Assembly (NCBI GenBank): GCA_026315105.1
Contig: CM048747.1
Span: 278,787,491-278,851,490, forward strand
Origin: Locusta migratoria
Taxonomy: Eukaryota; Arthropoda; Insecta; Orthoptera; Acrididae
Length of the DNA stretch: 64,000 bases
Direction of reading: 5' to 3'
Shown here: positions 33,296 through 46,540 of the stretch, one piece after another
How positions within the stretch are numbered: the first letter of the stretch is position 1
Layout: each line of letters opens with the position of its first letter
Made by a program: the position numbers and the translations under genes
Notes under the pieces: model-generated
The model's database searches: none
What the model saw: only the letters and a program-made list of their open reading frames with translations
Told to the model about the DNA's origin: nothing

Positions 33296-33681
33296 AACCA
33301 AACTCCGTGCCAGCAGCTGCGAGATGGCGACACTTGCGTTGGCCAACCCACTACCTAGTGGCCGCCAGCACCTGAAGCCAATGAACTACAACACGCACCA
33401 GTGTTATAGTGTTTCCCATTCAGTGCATATGCTCTTAAAAATTGTTAACTTGAATGATAGATATAACTTGATAGAGAAGTTACTTCATTGGCGGCAAGAG
33501 CTTCATGCCCCATGGTGTCTTTGGCTACTTCTGCCCGTTCAGGTACTGTTTCATTTCCATATCCATTCTCTGGGTTTGAAGATAGTCTCAAGGACTGGGA
33601 TTCCTATGAAAAATGCTTGCGACAGCACTTCCTCGCTTTTGGCCTTTCCGACCCAGATTTGTATAAAGCCTTACTTTTGTC

Positions 33682-34737
33682 GTGGAGTTCCCCATGTATT
33701 ATCATTTGTTATGCCAGTTAGCTCCCCTGCAGGAAGCCAGTGCATTGTATTTCGATGAAATGTGTCGCTCACTGTCTTCCTATTATCAGCTCTGCTCTTG
33801 TGATATTACAGTCTGGGTAGAGTCCTATAAGGCAAGTAAGAAGCCTATCCAGTCTTACCACGCTTGGGTTGCCGAACTTCGTGGCCTTAGCCATCACTGT
33901 ATGTTCAACTCGGCAACTCATCAGGAATCTTACGCTGATAATATGGTCCGCAATGCCATTATACATTTAGCTCTAAAGCGAGAGGCGTGCCAACTGGCCA
34001 TGCAATTAGACAATCCTAGGCTAACTGATGTGCTTCATATTGCTCAATCTATCGAGATTTCCTGTGCTGCTGGGGATAAAATTAAGGTGATGGGGGATGT
34101 CACTGCTATTTCTCACAATGACATCCGCTCTTTTGCTTCTCATAAAGCTGATGTTGCTGCAATGCACGACTGCACTAATCAGTGTGCGTGCAATTGTCAG
34201 CAACAACCTAGTAAACAATGCCAACATTTGCTGTTTGGTGTGGCTAGTGTGCCGGCTATTTTTCAACACCTGCTGGAACAACTGTTGCACCCCATTCTGG
34301 GTTGTGTTATCTATCTCGATGACATTGTGGTTATACGTTTGCTGCCCGCAGAGCACCTCCATAACCTGCAGGCCCTGTTACATGTTCTCAGGTCTGCCGC
34401 ACTCCGTTGCACTCTCTCCACGTCTCGGTTTTTTCAACAGTTGATCCCCTATCGTGGGTTTGAAATTTCATCAGGAGGCGTACGCCCCTTGAAAGAACAC
34501 ATAGAAGGAGTACGCCCCCTGAAAGAATGCATAGCCACAGTTGTCTCTCATCTGCGACCGTCGTCTATCATTCAAGGACTTGCAGGTTTTTTGGGCAAAG
34601 TGGCACACTACCATCCCCTTCTGCCCTGGTTGGCACTGTCGCACTGCCTCTCCAGCAGCTCCTCCACAGAGACATGCTCTTTGTCTTGTCGAAGGAATGT
34701 GACCATGCTTTCTGCACTCCCAAGAATCTTTCTGTGA
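33682..34737 (+). pseudogene. gag-RT chimeric open frame of the deleted Ty3 element
   Basis: About 350 codons stay open across the deletion. The first half is gag (YFDEMCRSLSSYYQL, QESYADNMVRNAIIHLALKR). The second half is RT palm/thumb with YLDDIVV. A 30-bp tandem duplication (34477-34506 and 34507-34536) repeats GVRPLKE(H/C)I. The protein lacks protease and RT fingers, so it has no expected activity. It is probably an accident of an in-frame deletion. Confidence 0.7.
34477..34536. repeat. 30-bp tandem duplication
   Basis: Two adjacent 30-base units (core GTACGCCCC) that differ at a few positions. Confidence 0.9.
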
Positions 34738-35694
34738 CAACCCCTGACCTGGTCGCGTACACTCCGGGTCAGCTCCTGGTCCTAGCTACAGATGCCTCTA
34801 AGTATGGGGTCAGAGCAGTGCTGGCCCATAAATTTCCTGGCAGGTCTGAACGCCTTATTGCTTATGCCTCAAACTCTGACACCAGCCCAGCGACATAACT
34901 CTCAAATTGAAAAAGACACGTCAGCCATTGTTTATACCTTAAAAAAATTTCACATGTACTTGTATGGTGTTAAGTTCCACCTTCTTATGGACCACAAGCT
35001 ATTGTTTTCTCTTTTTCATCCTACCGCCTCTCTACTTGATAAGGCTGCACACCGGCTTCAGCACTGGGCTCTCTATCGCTCTACAATTATGAAATTCACT
35101 TCTGGCCTACAGCCCAACATGCTAATGCTGATTCCCTGTCGCATCTTCCTATTGGACCCGATCCTGAATTTGATCATGAAGAACTTCTCTGCTTGTATCT
35201 GGATGAGGAAGCAAAGGCTACTGTGGATAGTTTCCCCTATTACGTCTTCTGTAGGGTTTGCTACCGTGGCTTCTAACCCAGTGTTATAACAGGTCTTGCC
35301 TTATGTTCCAACTGGTTGACTGGATAGTCCATCGTGCCAAACCTCTGACCTCCTGCGGATTAATTTTTCTTTCCAGCAGCATTTGTCCAAATGTGACGGG
35401 GCTATCCTACTGGCTGCTGACATCCTGCAGTCTCAGGTGGTTGTGCCAGCATCCCTAATTTCGCGTGTGTTGACATTGCAACATGAGGGTCACTGTGAAG
35501 GCCTCCTGCACTAAAACCCTGGCCCAGAGGCACTTGTTTTGGCCTGGTATGGACAGCGATATTGTGCACCTGTTGGCCTCCTGCTCTCAATGAGTGTCAC
35601 AACAAGCAACGCTGCATACACTGCTTTTGCCCTGGCTTCAGCCTCAACAGTCCTGGGAGTGCATAGATGTGAACTATGCCAGTTACTTCACCAG

Positions 35695-37080
35695 GCATTA
35701 CTAGCATTTTCTTGCATCGATGATGTAGGTTCTATTCATAACAGAAAGCACATTACAAAAATATTTTACTATATGCCAAAAATTCTTTTTCTCACCAATT
35801 CTGTTCAGTACCTCTTCATTACTTATGCGATCTACCCACCTAATCTTCAGCATTCTTCTGTAGCACCACATTTCAAAAGCCTCTATTCTCTTCCTGTCCG
35901 CATTGCTTATTGTCCATGTTTCACTCCCGTACAAGGCAACACTCCACACAAATGCCTTAATATTCGATGTTAGCAAATTTCTCTTTTTCAAAAATGCTTT
36001 TCTTCCCATTGCCATTCTGCATTTTATTTCCTCTGTACTGCGACCATCGCATGTTATTTTACTACCCAAGTAACAAAACTCATCTACCTCTTCAGCATCG
36101 CCTGATTTTCTAAGACCGCATTCCATTATTTTTGTTCTGATCTTGTTAATGTTCATTTTATACGCTCTCTTCAACACACTGTCCATTCCATTCAACTGCT
36201 CTTCCAGGTCGTTCGCTGTCTCTGACAGAATTACAATGTCGTCAGCAAAACGCTATGTTTTTATTTCTTCCCCCTGAACTTTAATCCCTATTCCAAATTT
36301 TTCCTTGCTTTCCTTCACCGCCTGCTCGATGTACAAATTGAATAACATCGGAGAAAGGCTACAACCCTGTCTTACTCCCTTCCCAACTGATGCTTCCCTT
36401 TCATGCCCTTCGAGTCTAATAACTGCGGTCTGGCTTTTGTACAAGTTGTAAATAACTCTCGTTTCCCTATATTTTACCCCTGCTGACTTCAGAATATGAA
36501 AGAGTGTATTCCAGTCAACATTGTCAAATGCTATCTACAAAAACTAAAAATGTAGGTTTGCCTTTCCCTTATCTTCTAAGCTAAGACGTAAAGTGAGTAT
36601 TGCCTCCCGGGTTCCTACATTCCTCCTGAATCTAAACTGATCTTCCCAGAGGTCAGCTTCTACCAGCTTTTCCATTCTCCTGTAGATAATTCGTGTTAAA
36701 ATTTTGCAACCATGACTTATCAAACTGATGGTTCTGTAATTTTCACACCTACCTGCGCCTGATTTCTTTGGAATGGGTATTATTACATTTTTCTTAAAGT
36801 CTGAGGGTATTTCGCCTGTCTCATACATCCTACGCACCAGTTCAAATAGTCTTGTCATGGCTCCCAGAGACTTTAGTAGCTCTGAGGGTATGTCATCTAC
36901 TCCAGGGGCCTTGTACCGACCTAGGTCTTTCAAGGCTCTGTCAAATTCATCTCTCAGTATAGTATCTCCTATTTCATCTTGATCTACTTCCTCTTTCCTT
37001 CCTACAACATGGTCTCTAAGTTCATTTCCTTTGTGGAGCTGCTCTATGTACTCTAGGATATTGATGAGTAACAAAATTCG
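35695..37080 (-). mobile_element. 5'-truncated LINE (RT domain), RTE-like or related clade
   Basis: The minus strand carries the RT in three frames. 37074-36544: LGRYKAPGVDDIPSELLK, CENYRTISLISHGCKILTR and FRRNVGTREAI. 36444-36253: GVRQGCSLSPMLFNLYIEQ. Near 36250: RFADDIVILSETANDL, the catalytic F/YADD box. 36195-35701: thumb and C-terminal region (FCYLGSKITCDGRSTEEIK, ALYGSETWT). The endonuclease is missing, consistent with 5' truncation on insertion. A stop and frameshifts separate the three parts. It lies between a Ty3 fragment and an I-like LINE fragment, and I could not define a target duplication. Confidence 0.85.
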
Positions 37081-37083
37081 CCA

Positions 37084-38990
37084 GTGATGAGTAGAGCTCC
37101 CAGTCCACTTTGGTTATCCGCCAGCAGTGTGGATGCTCAAGGGTGCCAGGCGTCATTAGGTGAATTACACACGGAAAATGATCGCTCGAATGTGTGTCTA
37201 AGAGAACAGACCATTCAAGACGCCAAGCCAGCCGAGCAGTGCAGACAGATAGATCTATGTGGCTGGAAGTGTTTGTGGAGTCCGAAAGATAAGTTGGTTC
37301 ACCAGTGTTAAGGCAGATGAGATGAAGGTGGTTCAGTATATCTGCCTGAAGAGAGCCCTGGGGACATGGTCGTGGGGAGCCCCAAAGGGGATGGTGGGCG
37401 TTAAAATCGCCCACAAACAAAAACGGACACAGAAGTTGGTCAATAAGATCTAGTGACGGGAAAGAAGGAAGGAGCGTAAATATTGCACAATGTGAAGGAA
37501 GGTTTATCCGGATGGCAACAGCTTGTAGTGGAGTACACAAAGGGATGGGTATACTGTATACGTCATCCCGAATGAGCATCATTACGCCCCCGTGGGCTGG
37601 AATTCCTGCCACTGGAGAAAGGTCAAAGCGAACGGCACTGTAGTGTGGGAAAATAATTTCGAGTACCAGGGAGCAATTGTGTCTCCTGTAGAGAGAAGAT
37701 AATTGGGTGATATGTTCACATAAGAAGCTGCAGTTCTGTCCAATTCGACCGGATACCACGAATGTTCCATTGAAGAATATCCATAGTAAGATAAAAAGAT
37801 ATGGAGGTGGACATCAGCCCGACGGAGGCGGCGGGCCACAATGCGAATGTTCACAACTGGTGGGGTCTGAGATGGGAGGGTCTTGCTCCATATTTTCAGA
37901 GGTGACCATGGCAGCCGCATGAGGGTGGTCGGCAGTCCCATCTTTGGCTGATGCACCTGGAGAGACTATAGGCTTCCAGGTGATGCCATCCTCGCATTGT
38001 GAGGTAGAAAGGAGGGGGGGGGGGGGGGGAGTTTTCCCCTACTGGACTTCTTGGAGCCCTGGTGAAGTTCTTTGGTAGGCTCAGATGATTGGGAAGGGGC
38101 GCGGAGGAAATTCTCACACGAATGCTCCTTCTTAGACTTACGGGTCTCAATCTGTGGTTTCACAGCTGAAGATGAAGATTTGGAAGAGGTATTCACACTT
38201 TTCGTCGAACGTGACACCGTTGTCGATGTAGACTGTTTGACGACTACAGTAGTAAACTGTAGTACACATGTCTGTGGGGCCATGTCCCGCATTTGTGGAG
38301 GTGCTGCAACTACAGTACTGTAGTTGCCACGCAGTGGGGTAGTAGGCTTATGACTGGCTTACATCTTACATGCAACTTTTACAGAAGCCTTTTCCTTGAC
38401 ATGTATTTCCTGTATGGCCCGTTCATTGGCAAACGCGGGACATTCCCGGGAGGAGGCAGCACGATTCCCACTACAATTGATGCAATGGGGGGACGGTGGT
38501 GGACAATTCCCCTCATATGCATCTTTACCACAGGTGACATGTTACCGGGTTCTTGTATGACTGACTTGTGTGATTAAAGCGATGGCACTGGTAACACCGA
38601 GTAGGGTTAGGGGCCGGCAATGTCTTCAACCCCTTTCTGAATGATAAATAGGTGTACCGACAAGGAGGATTGTCCTTCCTCAGTATGGGTAACCACAAGG
38701 AACTTAGATGTCGATTGTAAATGCTTCTGTTCAGGTACACTACTATCCAGTATGTTAATTTCCAGAGACACTTTACATTTTCTTTCTTTGATAAAAACCA
38801 TTGTGGATGTATCCCCCACGACTGCCAGTGTCTCCAATGACATGTTCCTTCCTGCTGAGGGGCCCCCAATCGAAGCACACCCGCCTTGGGTGATTGTTCC
38901 CACCCCAGGTCGCAGCTCCCGATCTACAGACGGAGGGACCAATCAGCCTTAACCGGGGGGTACTTTATTAAGTAATAAAATCTGTTTATC
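37084..38990 (-). mobile_element. I-like LINE 5' fragment: ORF1 and ORF2 endonuclease
   Basis: ORF1 remains occupy 38990-37800 in several frames: TMVFIKERKCKVSLEINIL, the knuckle CYQCHRFNHTSQSYKNPVTC near 38580, and a Ser/Lys-rich tail. ORF2 opens at ATG 37784-37782 (MDILQWNIRGIRSNW) with stops. It contains the endonuclease motifs LQETQLLPG, VGDFNAHHPLWGS (near 37400) and HSSDHFPCVIHL (near 37190). RT and RNase H are absent because the next LINE begins at 37080. It resembles the 13.5-19.8 kb family in order and motifs but is clearly a different, older family. Confidence 0.8.
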
Positions 38991-39615
38991 ATTTTAGGCT
39001 TGAAAAGGTTTTTTCTCACCCATTCACAATCAAGTAGAGCATTATTGTAACTTTATTGGATTGTTGAGCTTCCTGGATGTGGAATATAAGACACAAAACA
39101 CTTATAATAGTTGCATTTATTAAAATAAAAATAATAAAACATTATGTCATACAGTGTGAGCGACACGATTCCTTCTTGTCAATGTTACTTACATATAAGG
39201 AGGATGCAGAGGGTCCAACTGGCTGACAAAAAGTTGTTTTCACTTCGTTAGTTTGTAAATACACTCAAGCAATTTGTTAGCCCGATAAACAACAGTGATG
39301 TAGACCTTTAGGTTTGGTAATTTAACTTTGTCAGGCAATTTTGATACTTTATTTCTTTAAGACTTTATCAGCAATGTTCTTTACACAGTCTTGAGAATGA
39401 ATGAATGAATGGCATGGATGTATTCCTTTTATAGGTAATATTTGTCCAAAGCTGTTTTTCAATAAACATCTTATTTAATAAGTGTATTTGACCTAAATGT
39501 GTGAAGTCTAGGTTGATCACGTTTTCTACTAGGAACGCAATATGTTGTCTGGTTTCTATTTGGTATTTGCACAGGGGCTTCAAAAACTGGCACAGGCATC
39601 TTTATCACACAACTG
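38991..39615. other. unassigned AT-rich DNA
   Basis: No gene or repeat boundary recognised. Confidence 0.4.
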
Positions 39616-39619
39616 GCAA

Positions 39620-42460
39620 AAAATCATCATCATCATCATCATCATAATGCCTTTCAGTGGTCAGATGAGCAAAGTCACCCAATAAAATTCCACCACGATC
39701 CTCCACTGAATGCTTACATCGATGCCTCATCTGATAAGCCTGTTACTTTACCGAATCCAAGTACTTTCTCCTTGGTCTACCTTGACTCCTCTTACCCTCT
39801 ATTGCCAAGTCCCTGAGTGTCATACGTAACCTTGCTTCTTCCGTGCATGTATCATGACTGCACCATCTCAGCCTGCAAGCTCTAACTGTTTCATCTATTT
39901 TCTATGTTCATTCCTAGGTTTTCTTTGATTTCCTCATCACAGACACCATCCTGCCATTGCTCCCATACTTTTGTACCTGCAATCACCCTTCCTACTTTCA
40001 TATCCATCCTTATTAATAAGGTAGTCTGCATCCACCAAGCTTTCACTCCCACACAACAAAGTTGGTCAAAAGATTGAATGGCACACTGACAATTTAGTCT
40101 TGGTACTAATTTCCTTCTTGCAGAAGAGAGTAGATTGTGACTGAGCACTCACTGCATCATCTTCGTTACACCTTGATTCCAGTTCTTTCACTATAGTGTT
40201 GCCCTGTAACAAAATACAATCTTAGTACTTTAAACTGCCAAACTGTTATTAACTTTGTTCATCCTATTTGACAACCAATCTGTTTAAATGTCTTTACCAG
40301 ACATTACTTTCGTTTTGATGATACTAATCCTCATACCATAAACCTTTCACCTCTGCTATAGTTGTGAAACATTAGATTGCAACCTTTCAATTGAATCTGC
40401 CATTACAACTACATCGTCTGCATATACGAGACTGCTTAATTTGTTTCCGCTTATTTCAATCTCACCCTGACAATCTATTGTTTTCAACATAAATAATACG
40501 AATAAAAGACTGACAGGTTACAGCCTTGTCTTACCCCTGAAACTACCATGAAGCATGAACTCAATTTGCCGTCAGTTAACTGTTGCCTGACAATTTACAT
40601 AAAGACCTTTAATTGCCTGCAGAAGTTTGTCTCCTATTCCATAATTTTGTAGAACTGACAATAGCTTCCTCCTAGGAACTTTGTCATAAGCCTTCTATAG
40701 AACTACAAAGCATATACAATTCCCTGCTCCACTCATAGGACTTCTCCATGATCTGCTGTAAGCTAAAGATCTGGCCCTGACAGTCTCTAAGGAGCATAAA
40801 CACAGTGATTTTCATCCAACTTGTCTTCAATTAATACTCATATCTTTTTCAACAATATCTGAGAATATTTGGCCCACAAAGCTAATTAAGAGATAACCCT
40901 GTAGTAGTTACAATCTTTTCTGTTGCCACGGTTGAAAAAATGGTGTAATTGCAACTTTCAACCAGTTAGACAAAATCTGTCGAGAGTCTCACACCATTTT
41001 AGTTATCTATGGAACCACGAGACCTGACATTTCACTATATTTGACGAGTTCCAACTTAATTTCATCTACCCCGGCCACTTTATTGCATTGCAATCTGTTG
41101 ACCATTCTCTCCACTTCCTCAAATGTGATACCTTTCCCATCATTCCTGTCTCATTGTACCGTATCACTGACATCTCCGAACACTTCAGTTACATTTAGAA
41201 ACTGTTAAAAATATTCTCACCATCTGTCCAGTGCATCCACAGGATTCACTAGTAGGTTTCCTAACATGTCCAATACAGTAGTCAATCCCTTCTTCCCTCC
41301 CTTTCGAAAGCTGCTAATTATGCTCCAGAATGGTTTTCCCGTGGCTTTACCCAAAGTTTCTAACCTATTTCCAAAGTCTTCCCAGGATTTCTGCTCTGAT
41401 TCTGCAATTATTTGTTTGGTTTTGTTTGTTTTGTTTCTTTCTTTAACATATCTTTCTTTGTCTGTCTGAGTTCTAGCACGCAGCCATGTTCTGAAACACC
41501 TTTTTTCCTTTTACAGATTACTTTGACTGTGTCATTTCACCAAGCTACAGTATCTGCTTTATCATGCCTTTACACACTACAGTTCCAAGACATTCTCTAG
41601 CTACTTCTAGTAGTGTCTCCCTGTATTTGTCAGTTATTTTTCTAATGATTGTAACTGACTACATTCAACATTTCTGAGACCACAGTGTCCTGAAGCTTCT
41701 CCACTCTTATCCTTCTGAATATGGATCCAATGTTCTGCACTTTTTGCTGAAAACCAGTTTCACTGCAGATTAAATAATGATCAGTGTCACCCAAGAACCC
41801 TCAGAAAATGTAGGTCCCTGACTGCCTTCCTGACCTGTTGCTAGCCAATGACAGATCTGGTTCCATTGCCTACCGAAACATACCAGTGAATGTTCTTAAG
41901 AAAAAGGATGTGATAACTAAACCCATACTGGCACAGAAATCTAGTTTTTTGCCATTTCTGTTAGCCTCCATATCCTTTCCATACTTACGCATGACCTTTC
42001 AATATCGTTCTGTTTGATTTCCCATCCTGCCATTGAAATCACCTATGGGAATTGTCCTTAAACCACTACATCACTGAAGTGCATTGTAATATCTATCCAT
42101 CTATCCTGATCTGTACTTTCACAGGGCAAATAAACTGAGACAATCCTGATTTTCTTGCTGGAGACTGTCAAATCTATTCACATCAGTTTTTCGTTTACAT
42201 ACGATACTGCATTTATGCTGTGTTCTATTTCTTTCCTGGTGTTAAACCTTACAGTCCAATGTGCTCTTCCTCCTTTGACTCCTGACAGGTAGACCTTGTA
42301 TTATCCCACATCTTCTCCCCCCCCCCCCCTTTACCTGAATATAACTAAAACCTAAAATGTTTCACCCCATATTATTTGCAGCCTGTGTCAACTTCTTCCT
42401 TGTGAAAGAATTTTATTTTAGCTGCAATTAGGCCATCTGAGGGGCACATTCCACTTTCAG
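39620..42460 (-). mobile_element. decayed LINE with (GAT)n tail
   Basis: On the minus strand, endonuclease traces come first: IRIVSVYLPCES near 42130 and GDFNGRMGNQ near 42040. The RT box LVYADDVVVMADSIE follows near 40420, then the C-terminal region (AIQSFDQLCCVGVKAWW near 40050; MKVGRVIAGTKVWEQWQ near 39970). The 3' end is a (GAT)n microsatellite at 39626-39645, typical of RTE-type tails. Many stops and shifts; a molecular fossil. Confidence 0.7.
39626..39645. repeat. (ATC)n / (GAT)n microsatellite, LINE tail
   Basis: About seven units, at the 3' end of the minus-strand LINE. Confidence 0.85.
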
Positions 42461-42499
42461 TTCCTAATTCTTTGTTCTTTTCTTCAAGTATGCTTTCCT

Positions 42500-43726
42500 G
42501 TAATACACTGATCAAAACGATCGCAGGATCTGTTGAAATATTTAGGTTCCAAAGTATTGTCAGTGGAAGAATGAACTAAAATGGTTCAATGTCTTTGTCA
42601 ATTCTTTGGAGTGAAGCCAACATTATGGCAACAGCAATACTGGTAATTGCTGCTGCAGATTGTGTTAACTCGTGTTTACCAAATGAATTACACGAGCAGT
42701 TAGGCTCAGACTGTGTAGTGAGTAGGTAGTGCAACGCAACAACACACTTACCTGAAGCATTGTCATGGAGAGCCATAGGAAGTTTGGAAGTGGGACAAAC
42801 AGGGGGAGATGGCTGCAGATATTGGAGTGTCCTTAACATGTAATTTCTGGAACCTGGACATGCTTTCAGACAACAGGAACCATTAAAAGAAGACAAGGAA
42901 AGGCCAAGGTTGTCAACAGGTAACATCAGCAAGATCACCGATACCTCCAGTTAACAATCCATTGAGACAGGAGGCTAATGCAACTCTGCTGCCATGCACC
43001 CTCCAGGCATCAACAGGATGTGCAATATAAACACAGTCAGAAATCGCCTTTGGAAATATGGCTTCTATGCACAGAGGCCTATGGTATGTGTCAGATTAAA
43101 ACCAAGACACCATTTAGCCTGCAGACACTGGGCAGAGGAACATCTGGACTGGAGTTTTAACAAATTGAGTCGAGTTCTGATAACGGATGAATCAAGATTT
43201 TGTGTTCAGCTGGACAATTACTGCTCCCTTATCTGGAGAGAATGTGGAACTCTCAACAATTCTGGCTATGTGCAAGAAACATCACCCTTATAATGGTGGT
43301 GGACGAATGATGTGGGCAGGAGTCAGTATTGGCAGACCTCTCTTGTTCAGAATGGCACTTTGACTACTCAGAGGTATAGAGAGGAGATCCTTCAACATCT
43401 TGTTGTGCCCTACACTGGTTCCATAGATGATGGGTTCCTTCTGGTGAACGATAATGCTTGTCCCCACTGAATTGCATTGGTGGACAACATGCTGGAAGCT
43501 AAGGGAATTGAACCAATGGAAGGGCCAAGGTTGTTCTTCAGACATTAAACCTGACTGAGCGTGTCTGGGATGCTCTTAGCAGACGCATTGCAGCCACACC
43601 AGCACCTCCCACAATAGTTACTGTATATTGCATTCATTGAAGAATGGGCAAATATCCATCAAGAGCTGATTGATAACCTCATACTGTCCATGCCACACAG
43701 ATGTGCAACTTTATTGGGCTCACCTG
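42500..43726 (+). mobile_element. Tc1-like DNA transposon, decayed
   Basis: A Tc1-type transposase is read in several plus-strand frames: helix-turn-helix part with INTVRNRLWKYGFYAQRP (43030), RHHLACRHWAEEHLDW (43110), and the first catalytic Asp in VLITDESRFCVQ (43178). GGRMMWAGVSI (43300), the second Asp in LLVNDNACPH (43440), and ERVWDALSRRIAATPAPP near 43560, around the third acidic residue, follow (DD34E family). Stops and at least three frameshifts are present. The left terminal repeat may begin near CACTGATCAAAACGATC at 42507. The right end is cut by the MITE at 43729. No TA duplication could be paired. Confidence 0.82.
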
Positions 43727-43728
43727 TA

Positions 43729-44096
43729 GACGGGGATACCACTTTGACCCATGACGTCATCGCAGTGAGATAGTTTTGAGGTGCATGCATGTGTGTAGAA
43801 GGCGTGAGTGATTATGTGGTGGTTGAGTTAAAAACAATAGTTTGTTTACAAACAAAACAGATTAATATTTTGTGTTTAAAAAGTGATCTGTAGCTTAACT
43901 GTAGGTTAACCGAGAGATTCTTTTTTTTTCGTATGTGAGCGCCGAAGGTGCGAATTTTTGGGCTAAGACTGTGATCGATGGTACATTCTGTTATTTATTT
44001 GTATCTAGAATATAGAAGTATTAAGATAACCCATATACTGGTTTCCCGACAACTTGATGACGTCATGGGTCAAAGCAGATGGGTGGTATCCCAGTC
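43729..44096. mobile_element. 368-bp MITE with TA duplication
   Basis: Terminal inverted repeats: left GACGGGGATACCA + CTTTGACCCATGACGTCATC (43729-43761) and the inverted right (44056-44096), differing by an 8-base insertion and one base. TA flanks both sides (43727-43728, 44097-44098). Closing the gap restores the palindrome CTG-TA-CAG, a plausible target. No transposase inside; probably mobilised by a Tc1/mariner enzyme. Confidence 0.85.
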
Positions 44097-44098
44097 TA

Positions 44099-46536
44099 CA
44101 GTTATGCCTCGCTCTAATGAAAGCAAAGAGTTAGGACAGCAAAATAGTGTACTGCCTCACACAAATGTAAGCAATACCTGAATGAAATGTGTATATGTTA
44201 CCATATGTATATTGCATATGGTGTCTCACTTGATCCCCTAATCGTTTTAAGCAGTGTAACTTGTAAGTATGCCCATGCAGTTGAATCAATTTTAATTTGT
44301 TCACCAGTCAAGCCAAAAACTAGGCTATATCCAAAATTTACATGTTGCCCTGTAATAAACTATTTTTGAAATAAATTGCATACTTTTTGGAAGAAATCAA
44401 AAGATTTAAATTTTCTTTTGAAAGTGTCTACATATGTTAACCTATAGAAACATTTTACTTTCCAGAAACAGGCAAGAAAAAATTTTCAGCTCAATTCTCA
44501 CAGCTTCTAGAGTATTACCCTGAGTGGGTAAATTTATGGGAACTTTCCAGTTTAAATCAAAATTGCTCTCCATTACTTCTACAAAATTACATACAGGTAG
44601 TGATATATTTCTCATCCCAAGATTTATGAGTATCTGCAAAGATGAGGTTCAGATGAGTGTTTATGTATATGTCAGTCAGTATTCATTAATCATGATAAAG
44701 CTCTTCAAAAGTTCTATACAATTACAAGTTCTAGTTTCATAAAGTACCCAAATAGTTTTTCAAAACTGATGTTGGAGCTGAATAATAAAACAAATAATAG
44801 TTTGTAAGAAACATCTTATGCACGAAGCTGCTTTATGAAATGTAAATTCTGACTCTTGTAGCAGCAAAAACATCAAAAATTATTTTTGATAAATACTAAC
44901 TTGAAAGAAACACCTGCACACTGTTACAGAAAACAGTTTAACCACATCTATAGGAAGCGACTTGTTACTAGGCCTAATCATACCAAAATTACTTAATGTG
45001 TGATAATCTAAGTTTTTAGTGAGTGTCCTGCAATAACTGGATGTAGTCAGTGGTTAATTGCATGTTTAGAAGTTCTGGCATTTTCATTCTCTAATGAAAT
45101 GATGATTGGGGAAATGGGTGGGATCCTGAAATGAACATTGGAGTTTCAAGACTTAATAGCAATGTCGTTAGAGAAAGAACAAAAGTCGACTTCGAAAAAT
45201 TTTCCTTGAAGAACCATTTGTCATAATAGATTTATGGTAAATTTCGGAAGAAATTACAACTGGATGGCGGAACATATATATATCCCATGATATACGGCAG
45301 AACGTGTTTCGACGCAACATTCATCATTGAGCTATTTAATTTCTCTGGCAAAATTTCCCTATTTTACGAAGTTACATCTTACTTTTATATTTGCGAGCTA
45401 TATCAAAATTAACATGGTACGCCTGTTAACTTCGATATTCTCAAAAAACTAGAAGATTACAGATGTTACGTTCCCTGTTCCCACAGGAAAAAAAAATTAT
45501 ACTGGGAGGACAATATAAATCTGAAAATTACAGCTGTGAAAGTGAACACACAGAGGCTAACACAGGTAAATGTGCCTCAATTTCTGAAAAACACAGTTCC
45601 AATAAGCAACACTGAATATTAAGCTTTCTCTGTCGTTTCCATGGCACATTTTAGTTGCCCTTACATTAACTTTTTCGGGAGCATAGATAAAAAAAATTCC
45701 GTTTTTATATGCGATGCGCGCATATCTAACTAAGCAACGGATAAAACGTCTGCTAATGTTACATTAGCATTAAGTCACTTAATTACAGCAGATTCCAGAA
45801 GACATGCAAGCATAATATTTTAAGCAGCAAGAATTCAGTCTTACCACCCACGACTTCTGTAAAACTGTGTGAATTATTTTGAGTTCCGTGAAATCTTTCA
45901 AATCGTAACAGTGAATACAAAACACACATTAACTCATAACCATGACAGAACCACTGACATAAGACAAAAAGCACTTCTGTGACCAAACATTGTAAGTACA
46001 AGACGTCTGCTGTTCAGTGCACGCAGAACTAAAAATTATGCGATTGCGAAGACTTTGAACAAGCAGTGCTTATACCACGAATAAAGTGTTATAAGTTCTA
46101 ATCGGTTAATTTAGAGTGATCTGTATTTCCATATATTTACGCTGGAAGTAAAATTACTTATACAACATATATTATTTTTTAATTTTTATTATTATTTAAT
46201 TATTAGGGAAAAAAGTATTCACACAGTGCAGAAGACACAAGCTAAATTATGTCTACGAAGTGGGAACAGATAATCTTCACAGACAGATCGTTGCGTAGTG
46301 GATGGATCTGGAAGGTGGAAGTTTAAGCGAAATTGCTCATATCTGTTTATTTATTCATCCATCTTTAAGCATCCGCATAACTCATGTCGTCATGAGTTGT
46401 GTAAAGATGATTTTATACAGTGAGATTGACGTAAAAATTATATACATTGGTACATTGTAGCTATATAAGTAAAGTACACGTACTTAACACACAATAAATT
46501 TAGGGACTGAATACTATTACTTAAAAAGTTACATAC

Positions 46537-46540
<4 letters not shown>
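44099..46540. other. unassigned AT-rich DNA, 2.4 kb
   Basis: Both strands were scanned for protein motifs, splice-flanked exons and repeats; nothing supported. Short reading frames here look random. Confidence 0.4.

Larger units (their letters stand above)
33296..35692 (+). mobile_element. Ty3 element fragment with gag-to-RT internal deletion
   Basis: Plus-strand pieces in Ty3 order: gag from about 33300 (FPYPFSGFEDSLKDWDSYEK near 33555; AWVAELRGLSHHC near 33865), a knuckle remnant (CACNCQQQPSKQC near 34185), then directly LFGVASVPAIFQHLLEQLL (34228) and YLDDIVV (34311) of the RT. The protease and the first half of the RT are absent. RNase H follows (LLVLATDASKYGVRAVLAHK near 34768, HNSQIEKDTSAIVYTLKKFH near 34900, LLMDHKLLFSLF). 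An integrase N-terminal region (VLTLQHEGH..., to about 35690) ends abruptly at the neighbouring LINE. No LTRs were seen. Confidence 0.82.

Noticed and set aside
44187..46001. Small open frames as possible genes
   Set aside because: Each is under 90 codons, with no domain, splice context or composition signal; consistent with chance in AT-rich DNA.
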